From positions 11,326,214-11,390,213 of the forward strand of contig CM036188.1 in assembly GCA_020631735.1 (NCBI GenBank): 64,000 nucleotides of DNA, in the 5' to 3' direction. The notes below the pieces were generated by a model. That model made no database searches. It was not told where the DNA came from and worked only from the letters and a program-made list of their open reading frames with translations. Position numbers and translations under genes: made by a program. This document shows, one piece after another, positions 1 to 11,811 of this stretch. Source of the DNA: Saccharum officinarum (taxonomy: Eukaryota; Streptophyta; Magnoliopsida; Poales; Poaceae). Position 1 is the first letter of the stretch, and each line of letters opens with the position of its first letter.

Positions 1-968
1 CCACATCTCGCTTTAATCCAACCCACCAATATTTCTGTTTCAGATCCAAATACATCTTAGTACTACCAGGATGAATAGAATAAGCTGACTCATGAGCTTC
101 GCGAAGAATTGCCTGTCTAACAGTTTGATCCTCAGATACACACAGCCTCTTTCCAAACCACAAAATCGCATTATCATCCATTCGAAAACCCTAGTGACTT
201 ACCAATCACTATAACTTCTGCTATCTTCTTCAGTTTCTCATCCTTCAACTGACCCTTGTAAATTTCTTGCTCTAAAGTAGGCTCTATCACTAATTCCATT
301 GTATTAGTAACAATGCCCAAATTCAAATATTCAAATTCAGCACATAACTCACTAGTCATAGACAGCGTCCGTATCTCATTGGCATAACTTTTTCTACTAA
401 GAGCATCAGCTAATTTATTAGCCTTACCAGGATAATAGTGTATCTCAATATCATAATCCTTAATCAACTCTAACCATCTGCGTTGCCTCAAATTCAGGTC
501 TGACTGAGTGAAAATATACTTCAAACTCTTATGATTAGTGTATATATCACTCTTATGTCCAATCAAATAATGTCTCCCAATCTTTAAAGCATGAACCACA
601 GCTGCTAACTCCAAATCATGTGTAGGATAATTCAACTCATGCTTTCTCAACTGCCTAGATGCATAAGCCACAACTCTGCCTTCTTGCATAAGAACACATC
701 CCAAACCTTGACGAGAAGCATCACAATAAATAGAAAACTTCTTACTCAAATCTGGCAAAACCAATATAGGCGCTGTAGTCAACCTCTTCTTCAATTCCTC
801 AAAACTAGCTTGACATTTATCCGACCACACAAACTTGGCATTCTTCTCTAATAGAGATGTCATAGGTTTAGCAAGTTTAGAAAACCCTTCAATAAACCGT
901 CTGTAATATCCAGCTAATCCCAAGAAACTACGAATCTCGCTAACATCAATAGGTGGTTTCCAATTCAA
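1..968 (-). pseudogene. gypsy pol fragment: RT C-terminus, RNase H, start of integrase
   Basis: The reading frame from 968 to about 174 begins in the RT thumb region ([20 protein letters not shown]) and continues through RNase H, with the first acidic residue in IYCDAS, the second in HDLELAA and a third site reading IYTNHKS, where related copies at 41840 and 59720 have IYTDHKS. This D-to-N change removes a catalytic acid. The frame is lost around 180-200, after which the homology to the integrase zinc finger ([10 protein letters not shown] region) resumes in another frame to the window edge. The first codon is an internal methionine, not a real start, because the upstream RT is missing. Confidence 0.9.
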
Positions 969-3297
969 TAGATAAGCAAAATCTGATTTCTCTGTGCAAA
1001 TTCCAATTTCAGTAACTCAGTAAAACTGTTATATCTCGAGCTACAGACGTCCAATTCAGATGATCTTTACATGGTTGGAAAGCTTACAAAATTATCTACA
1101 ACTTTTATTCACAACACTTTTTCTGAATCTGTCAAATAATTGGCCAAAAATTGAACTTAACCGAAACTGTTTCAGAATTCCAGACTGTGCAGTAACCCCA
1201 ACTTGAAATAGATATATCTCTTAGCTCTTAATAGATATTAAAATAATTCTTGCGGGGTTGGAAAGATATAGAAGTCTAATTATTCCCAGTATAATTTCCT
1301 AAATTTCTCATTAATGGATTTTAAGTTATTTCTTAAACATCCCAGACTGATCCAAAAATCAGCAAAGGACAGAACTATGTTCACCTCATAACCAACTAAT
1401 ATATTTTGATCAAACTTAATATTCTTAACCATGGAACTTGTAGGCCTGTCTACAAAACTCCAGCACACATTACAAAGATACAAATCACACATTATCACAT
1501 TAACAATCCATCAATCACACAATTGTTCACACCACAAACTGACTCTCAAAACAATCCAACTTAAAATTGACTCGCAACTACTATCGTTCTAATTACATAG
1601 GGATTTTTCCTATTTCCTAGTTAAGCTTCTAATAAATCTTGGGGACGACCTAACTCCGCCCTTAATTGGTCAATCTCCTTATAAGCTTGCTCCTTAAGTT
1701 CTTTTTCCTTCAGCAACTCTTATGCAATGATGATGCCACAAGCTCATAACCAACTTTATAAATGTCTCCTTTAGACCCTTACAATCCTTGTAGATGGTTC
1801 TAACAGATTACCACTCTGAGAAAAGATACTGACGCTTGATAGTGACTTTGCAACCATGTAGATAGCTGATGCTTCCAGGTGACGAAATAGAACATATAAA
1901 CCTCCATCTTGTATCGTCTTTTAGTTCGACAAACCCTCTTAAGAAGAGATCAACTAGAGTACACCAAAGGATAGCTTGCATTTGGTTCTAAGTGATAACT
2001 ACTATCGTGTCCTTCTATCATGTCAAAGAGACTCATGAGCACATGCAAGAACAAGTAACCTGCACTTCCTCGCGAGCAGAAACATAGCAGTGCGGAAATC
2101 CAGTTATATCTCGAGTTCTACGAATCCAATGATATTGTAGCTTATACCGTTGGAAAGCTTATCAAATTTACTACAACTTCCTTATAGAATTCTTCTCCAG
2201 ATTCTGCAGCAAAGGTAGTCGAAAACTATACACAACAGAAACTATTCTAGGTTGCTGACAGCACATATGAGTCGCCTTGTGATTTTCATAAATCCCAAAC
2301 CATAATAGATATCAGGACGGTTCTTACGGTCAGAGAAAGATATTAAAGTCTACTATTGTCCAGAATTTATCCATGATTTTTGGGCATCCAAAAATAGAGA
2401 TATAAGCTAAGGTAGATAGACTGCTATAAAAAACAGGATAAGGTAGAAACGAGATTCAAAGACACTAGAGAGATAGATAACACTAATCTTCAAGTCTTCA
2501 TGCTTCTTTGCTTTGTGTTGATGAGATATAAGACATGGATTGAGGATAGCCAAAAGATGACAAGAAAGATAAAGTTTGATCTTTAGTTCTTCATGCCTCC
2601 TCATGCCTCGTCGCTTGAGATATTCAGGACTTGCTGTTGTTGATAGCAGATGCTACCCCACTTAACAAAGATCTTGTTTCACCTGACGATGTCATTGAAG
2701 GCAACACTTTCTCTAAAGCTTGCTGCTAATGATAAGTCCTTCATGTGTTGATCATCCATTAAGATGAGATTAATAAGGTAGCATGACAACCAAGGGTAGA
2801 CAGGAACGGTGTAAGAGAAAATGGCAAGAATTAGGATCGATTGAAAGATAAGTAAGATACAAGATGTCACTACCCCACTTAACATAGATCGAGCTACTTC
2901 TCAAGACTTATACCTTCCGGGCCTACCTTTGAAACACGAGAACAAGAACAACACACAAGCAACACATCAAGCAAAATAAGCACACATCACATCATCGGTA
3001 CTACACGTGCTTCTTCAATAATGGTGGTCATCCTAAGAAAAAAATATGGATGATGAAAAGCCATCGAATCTTTGAACCAGGTAAGATCAGAAAACTTTTA
3101 GTAAAAACAACATAAAACAAAATCCAAGGGAGTAAGAAATAATAGCTCAAAGGAAAGCTATCAAGGAGAGGATACAACAGACAAGGAAGAGGAAATAGTC
3201 AAAATCAATGAGTCAAGGGATGACAAAACAGTTTTATCGTAAAATAAGTTTTAGAATACGTCTAGTGCTACTTGGCATACGTCCTACAGTCAACACC
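969..3297 (-). other. untranslated leader of element A
   Basis: No coding frame of note. The stretch contains several diverged blocks that recur in the internal regions of elements E (about 15120-15880) and C (about 62540-62900), for example the sequence around 1030-1140 with TATCTCGAGCTACAGA and TTGGAAAGCTTA. It lies between the primer site and the pol fragment, where the 5' leader of the element should be. Confidence 0.7.
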
Positions 3298-3309
3298 GCT
3301 CTGATACCA
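3298..3309 (-). other. primer-binding site of element A
   Basis: The minus strand reads TGGTATCAGAGC, the usual site complementary to initiator-methionine tRNA, three bases inside the LTR end at 3313. It fixes the element's orientation and identifies 3313-6175 as the 5' LTR. Confidence 0.9.
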
Positions 3310-3312
3310 CTC

Positions 3313-6175
3313 TGTCACACCCGGTTTTCTAAAGAACAAAACCAGGCTAATCATATGTGTGCCCAGGAAGTCCACACATATGCCAGAATGAAAAAGTATC
3401 CGAAACAATGATATTATATAACGTATACATAGCTATATTAACACTTACATCAGAGTATCGCGGAACGGTGACTAAACTTCGGGCTCCATTCTTCTCAGGG
3501 ACGGCTGACTGGGGGTAACATATGCCTAGCACTTCTACTAGTCTTCTGGAAACTCCACTACACCTTTGTCCTTTTTCCGAGTAGCATCTTATTACACACT
3601 GGAGTGTTGGGGAAATAGCAAGAGTGAGTCCATGTCGAACTCAACAAGTATAACACAGGGTTCATGAGGCTCAAAAAGGCTAGACACTGTTTATCTGCGT
3701 TTAGCTTTTAATCATCATATAATTAGCAATTGAGTAGCATCAAGGTAATCCAAATCCCATTAATGAATCAATGATCAATTGTAATAAGGATAATGAATAG
3801 CATTAACATGAGCATAATAATAATCAACAATAATTAAGCATCATATAACAATGGTGATCAACTATTCTGTAAGAATCCCCAAGGCCGCTCGTATCCGTGA
3901 GCACGGCTAGTATACCAGTTTTTAACTCTACGCAGAGGTCTACACTTTCACTGTGAGTCATGATTTCCAAATGCATGGGTTTGCAAGGCCCAAAACATCA
4001 GAGACCATATAAAGTCATTCAAAAGTTCGTCTAACAAGTTAGGGCCATTAGATTCACTCGGCAGGCAGATGTAGAACCCCCCTTCCCTGTGGCACAACAA
4101 CCGCAGCCTATACACACTAGGCCAGGGGCTCGCACTACACCCAACGTGGCAAGCCATTCTTACGCCATTTAAGGTAACCTCTAACAAGCTAGAAAATGTC
4201 TCTTGAACAACTAGAGCCAGAGCCATATAGCCCTCACAGCTGTACTGTATGTCCCGGTTATCACTTACAGGTAAGTCCTTACGGAGAGAAACTAGAGCAA
4301 CAATATAACCCCTTGCTCTAGCCCCCTTTTCAACAGTAATAAAATCATCTTAATGGTTGGTTGCTTAATCCATCAGTCAAATTACAAGATCATTGTTCAT
4401 AATTAAGCACTAGCAATAGCTACCCAAATGCATCCCAAAGGTTGACAAGGAAACAAGATTTCAATAGCTAAGTTATAATCTCTATGGTTGTCAAGGAAGA
4501 CACATGCATATGTATAATAATTTCAGTGAATAGGTAACAAGGATGGTCTCATGTTATACTTGCCTTAATCAAAGCTTTCCTGATGATACTGCTGGTCTGG
4601 CTCAAAATAATACTCTTGATCGTCAAGAAACTGCTCACCGTCTATACTCGATCATCAAGCACCAACACACAATCATCCGAGCAACCATACACTAAGCAAA
4701 CAAAGAGACATAATTAAAACAGTACACAAACAGCAGCAAAACAGTATAAAAAGTTTGTAAAACTCTTCTACATGTTACTACGATCACACAGACGTAAAGA
4801 TCACAAAATTCGGATTTAAAACGTGAAAGTTATGAATTTTCTAAGATTTCCTATAGATAAATAATTATTTTAATATAAACTCGAAAATTAAACTTTCCAA
4901 ACCTACTGTACAGCTACACTAACATGTAGAGCTCGCAAATACAAACCTAACGCAACTTGAACGGATCAAATCGGAGTTAAAACGAAGATTTTATGACCAA
5001 AACAGTCCTAGTGGCAAAACTGTAAATATCTGAAAACGTAGTTTTGACTTAACCGGGAGAGAATACGCTTTCAAAACGCAAAAACGTACTTTCAGTTTTA
5101 CGCTATGGACGGCGGGTTAAATTCTGAAAAACTAAGGGGCTCTTTAAGAATTTTGCCACGCGAAGAGGTAAGTTCTAATCTTGGCCGCTTATCCAAGATC
5201 GGACGGCCCACGTTTCTTCCAGAGGAGACCGGCGGCGCTTCCGCCGCCCCGCCCCAACCCCACGGCGGCGCCATGGCCGGCGGCTCGCCGGACATGCCAA
5301 ACCCGCCCTAGACTTCAACAAAAGATGCGCGGTTGGTACCAATCGAACGGGAAGCTCAATGCGATCTCACCTAGGGCTCCAAGACGGTCAATCACGGCAC
5401 GGGAACGACGGGCGGCTCCAAAAGGTGGGCGGCTTAGCTCCTTCACACGGTAAGAACACAACACGACCTTAACTTCAAAATTGATAGCACAAATTGAGTC
5501 ACAACAACGAAGTAAAGCTAATAGAGCAACTTACAACGACTAGAACGCGAAGTAGCCGACGAATTCGCCCCCACCGCGGCTTCTAGGGTTCAAAGGCGCG
5601 GCAAGGGAAACTACAACCCAAAATCCAAATAAAAAGGGTAAGGAAGGTGCGGTTCTAGCTTATATAGGATAGTGACGTGATCAATTTGGAAAGGGACCCC
5701 CTTGATACACGGATTCGGTTGCGGTTCGAAGATGGAATTCGTGACCGGCTCGGTTACGGGAGATGGGAGAAGCATCCGACAGCCGGGACCCACTTGTCAG
5801 CGGAAGAAAGGAGGGAGGGGCGCGACTGCTGGCTCGGCTGGCTCGGGCTGCTCGTCTGCTAGGCCGATGCGGCGCTGGGCCGGCCCACCCAGTGGCTCGC
5901 GCGGAAAAGAACTCGGGCCGTCGGTCAGCTGGGCTGCCGGGCCAATCAGGTAAGAAGGTAAGTTGTTTTTTTTCTTTCTTTTCTTTATTTGTTTATTTAG
6001 CAAACTATTCCAAATAAAATTTTTCAAGCCAAATCAAAATAAAATAAAATAAAACCACTTCTCAAAATAAATAAATGCAACAGCATGAATGCAACACCAA
6101 AAATTCTTTTTAAAATTTTAATTCCCTTTCTCTAAATTATTTAAAATTTATTACTCCTAAAATTTGAGTGTTACA
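3313..6175 (-). repeat. 5' LTR of element A (2.86 kb)
   Basis: On the minus strand it starts TGTAACACTC and ends GGGTGTGACA, giving the TG...CA ends of an LTR. A TATA-like CTATATAAGC lies at about 5656-5667 on the minus strand. The right half is GC-rich and holds chance open frames; the left half carries the family-conserved blocks shared with the other LTRs here. It matches 47213-50082 almost base for base over long stretches, with a few substitutions and small indels, as expected for the two LTRs of one recent insertion. Confidence 0.93.
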
Positions 6176-6180
6176 CCCGC
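6176..6180. repeat. target-site duplication CCCGC (element A, gene-side copy 1)
   Basis: The five bases directly after the LTR. The other LTR of the family at 47213-50082 is followed by GCGGG, the reverse complement, as expected for the second copy if the two flanks lie in opposite orientation. Confidence 0.85.
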
Positions 6181-6771
6181 TCCTCTCCGCGCTCTGCCAG
6201 GACAGCCGCATGGACGACCCCCTCTTCTTCCCTGTCAACCGGGACCTCATCATGCGCGGCGTCACCGACCTCCTCGACGGCGTGTGCACGCTCATTTTCG
6301 ACGATCGCCTCTACCACCTGCTGCGCCGCCATCAGACGGGCCTTGTTGGCCGCAACCTAGAGCTCGAAGCGCCCTATGCCGGCGTGATCACCACTGTGCC
6401 GGAGGACCGCCGCTCCATGTTTGTTACATTCTCTCTGGGTCAGGCAGTTGAACGAGAAGAGATCTTTAGCTACTTCAGGGAGTATGTTCTGCATCAACTC
6501 GTTGACACATGCTTTGTGAATGCCATATATGTACATGTGCATGATTGCATCCTCATCGAATAATGCATGCAGGACCTGGGGTGACTGCATTGTCCGTGTT
6601 CTCATGGAGAAGACCACTGGTGGCGCACAGCCAATGTACGGCCGCATCATCTTCAAGAGGAGAGCGTTCGTGAGCCTACTACTCAACGGCGTCGAACATG
6701 CCTCGATCTTCATACGGGGGCGTGAGATCTGGCTCCGCGAGTACATCCCGCGCAACAGCAGGAACAACTGA
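6181..6771 (+). pseudogene. gene G, 3' half: uncharacterised grass protein with an RRM-like domain, interrupted by element A
   Basis: Two exons are visible: 6181-6481 and 6573-6771, with an intron at 6482-6572 (donor GTATGT, acceptor TGCATGCAG) and stop codon TGA at 6769-6771. Across the splice the frame reads from SYFR to ETWGDCIVRV. The segment MFVTFSLG...FRETWGDCIVRVLME...YGRIIFKR...FVSLLLNG has the beta-alpha-beta layout of an RNA-recognition-motif fold (RNP2-like MFVTFS, RNP1-like YGRIIFK), so an RNA-binding role is possible but unproven. The 5' half, with promoter and start codon, is at 50083-50353 on the other strand. Joined at the target duplication, the gene would be 771 nt (256 residues) with no stop or frameshift. 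I do not recognise a named gene; it resembles unnamed grass-specific families. Confidence 0.8.
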
Positions 6772-7590
6772 ACTTTGGATGGTCCAGGGCGTCCATCACT
6801 GCTAGGAGCTAGGAGATCAGCGGGGAACCATATTTATCGAGTAGCTATCTAGTGTGTATCCGGTTTACTTTATTCCAAAATGTTAGCTTCAAAGTAGTAG
6901 TAGAATGTAATATATGTAGTAGTGCTTATGGTTTAACCAAATCAAACTTAATGTAAGATGCAATAGCTGTACCTTTTACAAACTCTAAACAATACAATGA
7001 AGTTCAACGTATATGTGTCATTGTCTACAATTAATTCTGTTAAACAGCTATGCGCGGTGATGGATCTAGGATTTAATGGAAGAGGGGACTGAAGTCATGT
7101 TCAACCTCTAGAGCCCCTCCTTTCTCGCTTTTATGCCTACAAAAATTAGGAGGCCGGGGCACAAGGAGGGGCTCCATTGCCATGAAGGTGGTAGGAGGGT
7201 TTGAGCCCCACCCACCCCACCGCTAGATCCGCCCCTGGCTATGCACTCTTTCCATAAAATAAAGTTCTTCTATTTTTTCCTAAGTCAAATCATCTGATAT
7301 TTGACCAAATGTTTAAAAAAGTATGAATGATTAATAATGCAAAATAAGTGTCATTAGCTAGATTTGGTGACATAAATGTTTACACCCTTCTCCAAAAAAT
7401 TGATTAAACTGAGAATACACTACAACTAATGTGACGATGTATTCCTCATGACAATTGAGAAATACGTCGTTTATTTATGTTGTATATACCTCATGACGAT
7501 GTATATACCTCATGATTGCATTTTGACCTCTCTAAATGGGTGATTAAAGCTATAGATAAATAAAAGACACAGCTAGGTCGGTCATGAAAA
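6772..7590 (+). other. 3' flank of gene G with small repeat remnants
   Basis: The first 250 bases are AT-rich and fit a 3' UTR. At about 7060-7240 the ends read GGATCTAGGAT and, inverted, GCTAGATCCGCCCC, suggesting a short degenerate inverted-repeat element. Around 7250-7330 is sequence reminiscent of a decayed Stowaway-type MITE (AAGTTCTTCTATTTTTTCCT). At 7420-7510 a short block with CTCATGACGATGTATATACC is directly repeated. No gene is seen. Confidence 0.4.
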
Positions 7591-8440
7591 GGCCAATGGT
7601 GGAAGTTGCCTGGTCTCTTGGGATATTGTAAATCAGCCCTTGCAGTTCGGTGCCCTCGGCATTCATAACTTAGAATTTCTGGGTTGGTTACTCCGTATTT
7701 GTTGCCTTGGCTTGAAAAACTGATGCTTCTCGCCCATGGGCCGGCCTGCCTATTCATGTGCCACATAATGCTCGAGCCATCTTCAAGCTGGTTGTGGAAT
7801 CTTTGGTTGGAAATGGCCCAAATACTATGTTCTGGACTGATAGATGGCTAGCTGGAAAAAAAAAAACATAGAAGAATTAGCTCCTAACCTTCTCAGGACA
7901 GTTCCTTTGAGGGCTGTTAAGCAATGCACGGTTGTGGATGCTATTATTTACTGGTCATTGATGGGTTTCTGATATAAAGGGTGTGCTCTGCCGGTCCCTA
8001 TGCTGCGTGAGTATCTTCTGATCCGGGGCCTGGTAGATAGATGACTTCCCATTACAATTTACAACCAGAGGTGGCTGACTAGCATCATTGGAATCTCCCC
8101 AAATCTGGATCCTATACTAGTAAATCGTCTTAGGCTTTCTTCCTTGGCACAATTCGGCTTGCACTGTGGAAGAGAGTATAGAAGACTTGGGGCCCCCTTT
8201 GCTGCAAATTCTTCATCTGGCTTGCTATTAAGATTCACTGCTGGACAGCCGATCGTCTTGCCAAAAGAGTTCTCCCACACCCTCCTGCTTGCCTCCTTTT
8301 GTGACCAAGAGAATGAAACTCTACATCACTTGTTAGTCACCTGCGTCTTTACCCATCAGGTTTGGTACGGTATATAATCCTACAGAAGATCAACCTGGCC
8401 TCAGTTACCCCTGCGTCTTCTCAATGGATGATACATAACT
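7590..8440 (+). pseudogene. LINE (L1-type) ORF2 C-terminal remnant, zinc-binding (zf-RVT) region
   Basis: Broken frames on the plus strand give typical plant L1 tail motifs: NTMFWTDRWLAGK followed by EELAPNLLRTVPLRAVKQ around 7810-7940, then WLAIKIHCWTADRLAKR and PPACLLCDQENETLHHLLVT to VFTHQVWYGI at about 8215-8375, which is the zf-RVT cysteine/histidine region after the RT. Several frameshifts and stops separate them, and the RT catalytic core and endonuclease are absent. This is a 5'-truncated, long-dead copy. Confidence 0.8.
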
Positions 8441-8740
8441 ATCCTAGGTGCTCGAATTTTTTAAGAAAGTTCACAGAAAACTCACTGAAGTTAAACAAAA
8501 ACATCATAGACAATTATATATGCTAAATTCAATTGTTCTGACAAAATTTCGCGCCACAAAGTTCCATTGTCATAAAATTTTAGAATGTATAAAGCACTCA
8601 TGGCCCACCACTCCACCAGTTAGACAAGGGTCGCATATATTAATAAATATATGTTCCACAACAAAAAAAATTACTAAATTATTTTTGAAATTTATGTTGA
8701 CGTGCAAAACAATTAAACAAAGTGATGTACAATAATGAAT

Positions 8741-9306
8741 TGTTTAGTTTTCTTCATAATCATGGTTGCACATATTGTCTAAAATTCTTCATGTTCTAAA
8801 TATACTTTGCAATTCTCTTATTATTTGTAGAGCTCAAGAAGTAATTACAATAGCATAAAGGTCATTTGATCATAATTATTTTAAATGAAAACTAAATAAA
8901 CACTAGTAGAAAATCGATCTTTAGTCCCGGTTGGGAAAGGGATTTAGTCCTAGTTTTCCAACCGGGACTAGGGATACAGGACCTAAGGCCCTCCGAGGTT
9001 AAAAAAATAACTGGAACAAGCCCTGTTCAGTTTTCTTCATAATCATGGTGGCACATATTGTCTAAAATTCTTCATGTTCTAAAATATACTTAGGAATGCT
9101 ATTATTATTTGTAGAGCTCAAGAAGTAATTACAATAGCATAAAGGTCATTTGATCATAATTATTTTAAATGAAAACTAAATAAACACTAGTAGAAAATCG
9201 ATCTTTAGTCACAGTTGGGAAAGGGATTTAGTCCTATTTTCCAACCGAGACTAGGGATATGGGACCTAATTAAGGCCCTCCGAGGTTAAAAAAATAATTA
9301 GAACAA
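8741..9306. repeat. tandem duplication, two units of about 283 bp
   Basis: Unit 1 (8741-9023) and unit 2 (9024-9306) both run from TGTTYAGTTTTCTTCATAAT through flanking repeat DNA, the start of the MITE (CACTAGTAGAAAATCGATC) and its first 120 bases. The junction at 9024-9042 shows microhomology between MITE-internal sequence and the flank. The second copy of the host repeat at 33785 has one unit only, so the duplication arose after the MITE inserted. Confidence 0.85.
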
Positions 9307-9664
9307 GCCTCTCCCTTGTGACTCGAACCTAAGGCCTCAAGCATTGCCTCACGCGTAGCTTTCCACCCCACCTACACAACACATGACTTTGAATGAGATG
9401 TTTTCCTTTTGAACTAACTCGTGGATGCCAATCAGGACTAAAGGGCCTACACTAGTCACGGTTGGTACAAGGCTCTTTAGTCTGGGTTGGTAACACCAAC
9501 CGGGACTAATGTAGAACCTTTAGTCCTGGTTGGTGTTACGAACCAGACTAAAGGTCCTCCGACACCCATGAAACTTGGACCCGGCCAGACTAATGCTCAC
9601 ATTAGTCCCGGGCCCAACTAGCAGGGACTAATGTGTTGAACCGAAAGTCTTTTCTCTACTAGTG
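9185..9664. mobile_element. non-autonomous CACTA-type MITE
   Basis: Termini are CACTAGTAGAAAA at 9185 and, inverted, a CTACTAGTG end at 9664. The 3-bp flanks AAA (9182-9184 and 9665-9667) fit the 3-bp duplication made by CACTA transposons. Subterminal sequence is built from inverted and direct versions of TTTAGTCCCGGTTGG and CCAACCGGGACTA. A duplicated left end lies at 8901-9023. There is no transposase. The repeat copy at 34030-34060 lacks it and shows the pre-insertion sequence. Confidence 0.85.
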
Positions 9665-10130
9665 AAAATCCCTTAGCATTGTTCTGATTTCAACCTGTTT
9701 CCTTCCCTCCTCTCTCCTACCTCATTTCATCCATGAAGGCATGAAGGATATATCAGAAGGTGCATGAACTGAAACGAGGGATGACAGACGATAGAAATGA
9801 ATGGCCTAAAATCGATCAAGGCTAATGTAACAACTTTATTTGGTTTTCCATTTGAAACATTTGCCAAAATGATCCCTGTATTAATAAAATTATTTCCGGA
9901 GCTCTAGAAATTTAAACAAAATGATGTCGAGTATATGGATAAATTTTATGATCATATGAAGTTCCGAAGGAATGCTCAAATTTTCTCCAAAGATTTTCAA
10001 ATTTGGTTGGATACTAAACCACATCCTTATCCTTGAGTTCAGACAATTGAGAGATGCTACTTTTCCTACCTAAGGTATATGGTTGATTCAAAAGAATGAT
10101 TAGAGCTCCCTTGCATTTGGCATGCGTATC

Positions 10131-11423
10131 TCCATGGCTGTAGAAATATTTGAAGGTGGACCCACGGGGAATTTATACCACAAAATGTTGTCTCCCATGA
10201 AATATTCGCGTGATCCAATGGAAACAGCTCCCTAAATACAAATTGTAGACCATTCAACGAAAACCGTAGTTGAAAGCCAGGCCTCCATGGTGTTTCTGAT
10301 AAGGCCTGAGGAAATTTCATTTAAAATAAATTTATCATCCACCTTTCATATGCAATGGACAATGCAATCATCCACTTCTAGCCATAATGGCCATCTAGAA
10401 ATAGTCGGTTGATGATTAGTAATGATGATAATATGTTGGTTAGAATTATAGCACATTATACTGCCTTCATATGTTTGTAACAGTGCAAAACAAGTGGGGC
10501 GGTTATATAACGAACACTTGCTGTTAAAGAGTTCAAACAATATATGGTGAACCACTTTCATTTTAGAGCTTGCAAAATTTTCATGTTCTTTAAAACCATA
10601 AATTTTTCAACTAGGGTGTAAACAAAATTTTCATTCCTTTCAGTTGAAGAAGTCGAAACAAAAGGAAAACTATCAGGAGAAAATCTATCAAGTCGACCAA
10701 AAAACTTTGAAATCCATAAAATGGGTCCCAACAAACATCGAGACAATAAGAACGAACATTGACACAATCTCACCAGCCTGATGTTGGATCTTATGTGGTA
10801 CCAGGGGTGGAGATCGGGTACTAGATATTTGTTTATGCCCATCGGCTTCGGTGGAGTGAACTTTGATGATGGCAATTGAGAAAAGGAAAATTAAAGAGAT
10901 ATGTTTGAAAACAAATGGATGTTGGTGATTTTTCCATTTTTAGTGACAGGAAGAGCTATTTCTTTGCTTGGTTGCAACACGTGTACCTTATATTGGAAAC
11001 ATGAATTGAGTTTCATGGATTGATGCATTGCACAATCGTATATTTCTTTGAAGTCAAGCCACATCATGCATGGAGTAAGCCTTCCACAATGCTCATGATG
11101 TATGTATGGAATGTAAAAATACGTTTAGATACTTACATAAGGATCACTGATGTATTTTGTAGCAGTAAATTCTTGCCAAAATATCATTGTATGACTAGGC
11201 TAGTTATTGCTAAAGTAAACAAAAAATTGACTTCTCCCTAATCTATCACACAATCCTCATGATGCATGCATAGAATGGTTTTATTGTGATTGGTGCATTT
11301 GTGAAGAATATCCTTAGCTATATATACATTATTTTGGTAGTGAATTAATGCTTGCTATAATACCATGGTATGACTTGGTGATTTTTTTGGCACTATAAGT
11401 TATCGTAGGCTCATCCTTAGATC
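10131..11423. other. intergenic sequence, nothing recognised
   Basis: AT-rich sequence with only short chance frames on both strands. No transposon ends, RNA genes or conserved protein motifs were recognised. Confidence 0.5.
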
Positions 11424-11435
11424 TATATATATAAA
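11424..11435 (+). promoter_or_regulatory. TATA box of the MADS pseudogene
   Basis: TATATATATAAA lies 100 bp before the ATG at 11535, followed by a C/A-rich stretch (ATCACCCTATG) that would be the 5' UTR. Spacing is normal for a plant core promoter. Confidence 0.6.
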
Positions 11436-11534
11436 CATCACCCTATGCTCATTCATCTCAACACTAAAACAATCGATTTCCTTTCATTTATATAATTGTA
11501 GTAGTTACCGAGCGAGGGGTATAGCTAGGGTGCT

Positions 11535-11811
11535 ATGGCACGCAAGAAGGTGAATCTCCAGTGGATCTCAAACAAGTCATCTCAGCGTGCAACATACAAA
11601 AGACGCTACGAGGTCCTGGTAGAAAAGGCCAGTGAGCTCACCACACTTTGTGGCTCCAAGGCATGCATGGTGGTGTATGGTGAGGGTGAGGCACAGCCGA
11701 TGGGGTGGCCCACTGATGAAGGGGCCAAGCTGCTCCTCGAGAAATTTAATGGCATGCCGGATGTTGGCACTTCAAAAAGATACAAAACCAAGAGGAGTTC
11801 CTCCATAGTTG
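11535..11811 (+). pseudogene. type I (M-gamma) MADS-box gene, 5' part, interrupted by element E
   Basis: Starts MARKKVNLQWISNKSSQRAT and continues KRRYEVLVEKASELTTLCGS, KACMVVYGEGEAQPMGWP: the SRF-type DNA-binding and dimerisation domain (residues 1-60) with the short loop and QPxxWP-like segment characteristic of plant M-gamma MADS proteins (the AGL80/PHERES1 group, often acting in female gametophyte or endosperm). The frame runs into the LTR at 11812. The 3' part resumes at 19284 after a perfect 5-bp duplication (AGTTG). Genes of this group usually lack introns and encode about 200-300 residues, so the missing C-terminal region must be the downstream piece. Confidence 0.88.
11807..11811. 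repeat. target-site duplication AGTTG, left copy
   Basis: AGTTG directly precedes the LTR start at 11812 and is repeated at 19284-19288 directly after the LTR end at 19283, proving an intact LTR-retrotransposon insertion. Confidence 0.95.

Larger units (their letters stand above)
1..6175 (-). mobile_element. Ty3/gypsy (Tekay-like chromovirus) element A, 5' part: LTR, leader, truncated pol
   Basis: Read on the minus strand the order is 5' LTR (6175 to 3313), tRNA-iMet primer site, a 2.3-kb leader without gag, then a pol fragment entering in the middle of reverse transcriptase and running off the window edge through RNase H into the integrase zinc-binding region. The leader joins pol abruptly near 968, so gag, protease and most of RT are deleted. 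The LTR abuts gene G with CCCGC at 6176-6180; the matching GCGGG lies at 50083-50087 beside an almost identical LTR. I infer that both belong to one insertion into gene G, now split by an inversion or an assembly error. Tekay-like assignment rests on related copies in the window that carry a C-terminal chromodomain. Confidence 0.85.
8650..10130. repeat. dispersed repeat, copy 1 (holds a CACTA-type MITE)
   Basis: Apart from the insertion at 8901-9664 and its duplicated flank, this stretch aligns with 33785-34530. Shared landmarks are AATCATGGTTGCACATAT, CTTAGCATTGT.CTGATTTCAA, a block with GAAATGAATGGCCTAAAATC, and GGTTGATTCAAAAGAATGAT near the right end. Divergence is substantial (many substitutions and small indels), so the duplication is old. 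No coding potential is recognised; the repeat may be an unclassified transposon. Confidence 0.75.

Noticed and set aside
5098..6027. Many open frames in GC-rich DNA
   Set aside because: All are within the LTR of element A and recur, inverted, in 47336-48299; composition-driven frames.
6357..6767. 136-codon minus-strand frame opposite gene G
   Set aside because: Antisense shadow of the two gene G exons; the plus-strand reading has splice signals and a continuous frame with the other half.
8448..8735. 95-codon plus-strand frame after the LINE tail
   Set aside because: AT-rich, lysine-heavy chance frame overlapping the start of the dispersed repeat.
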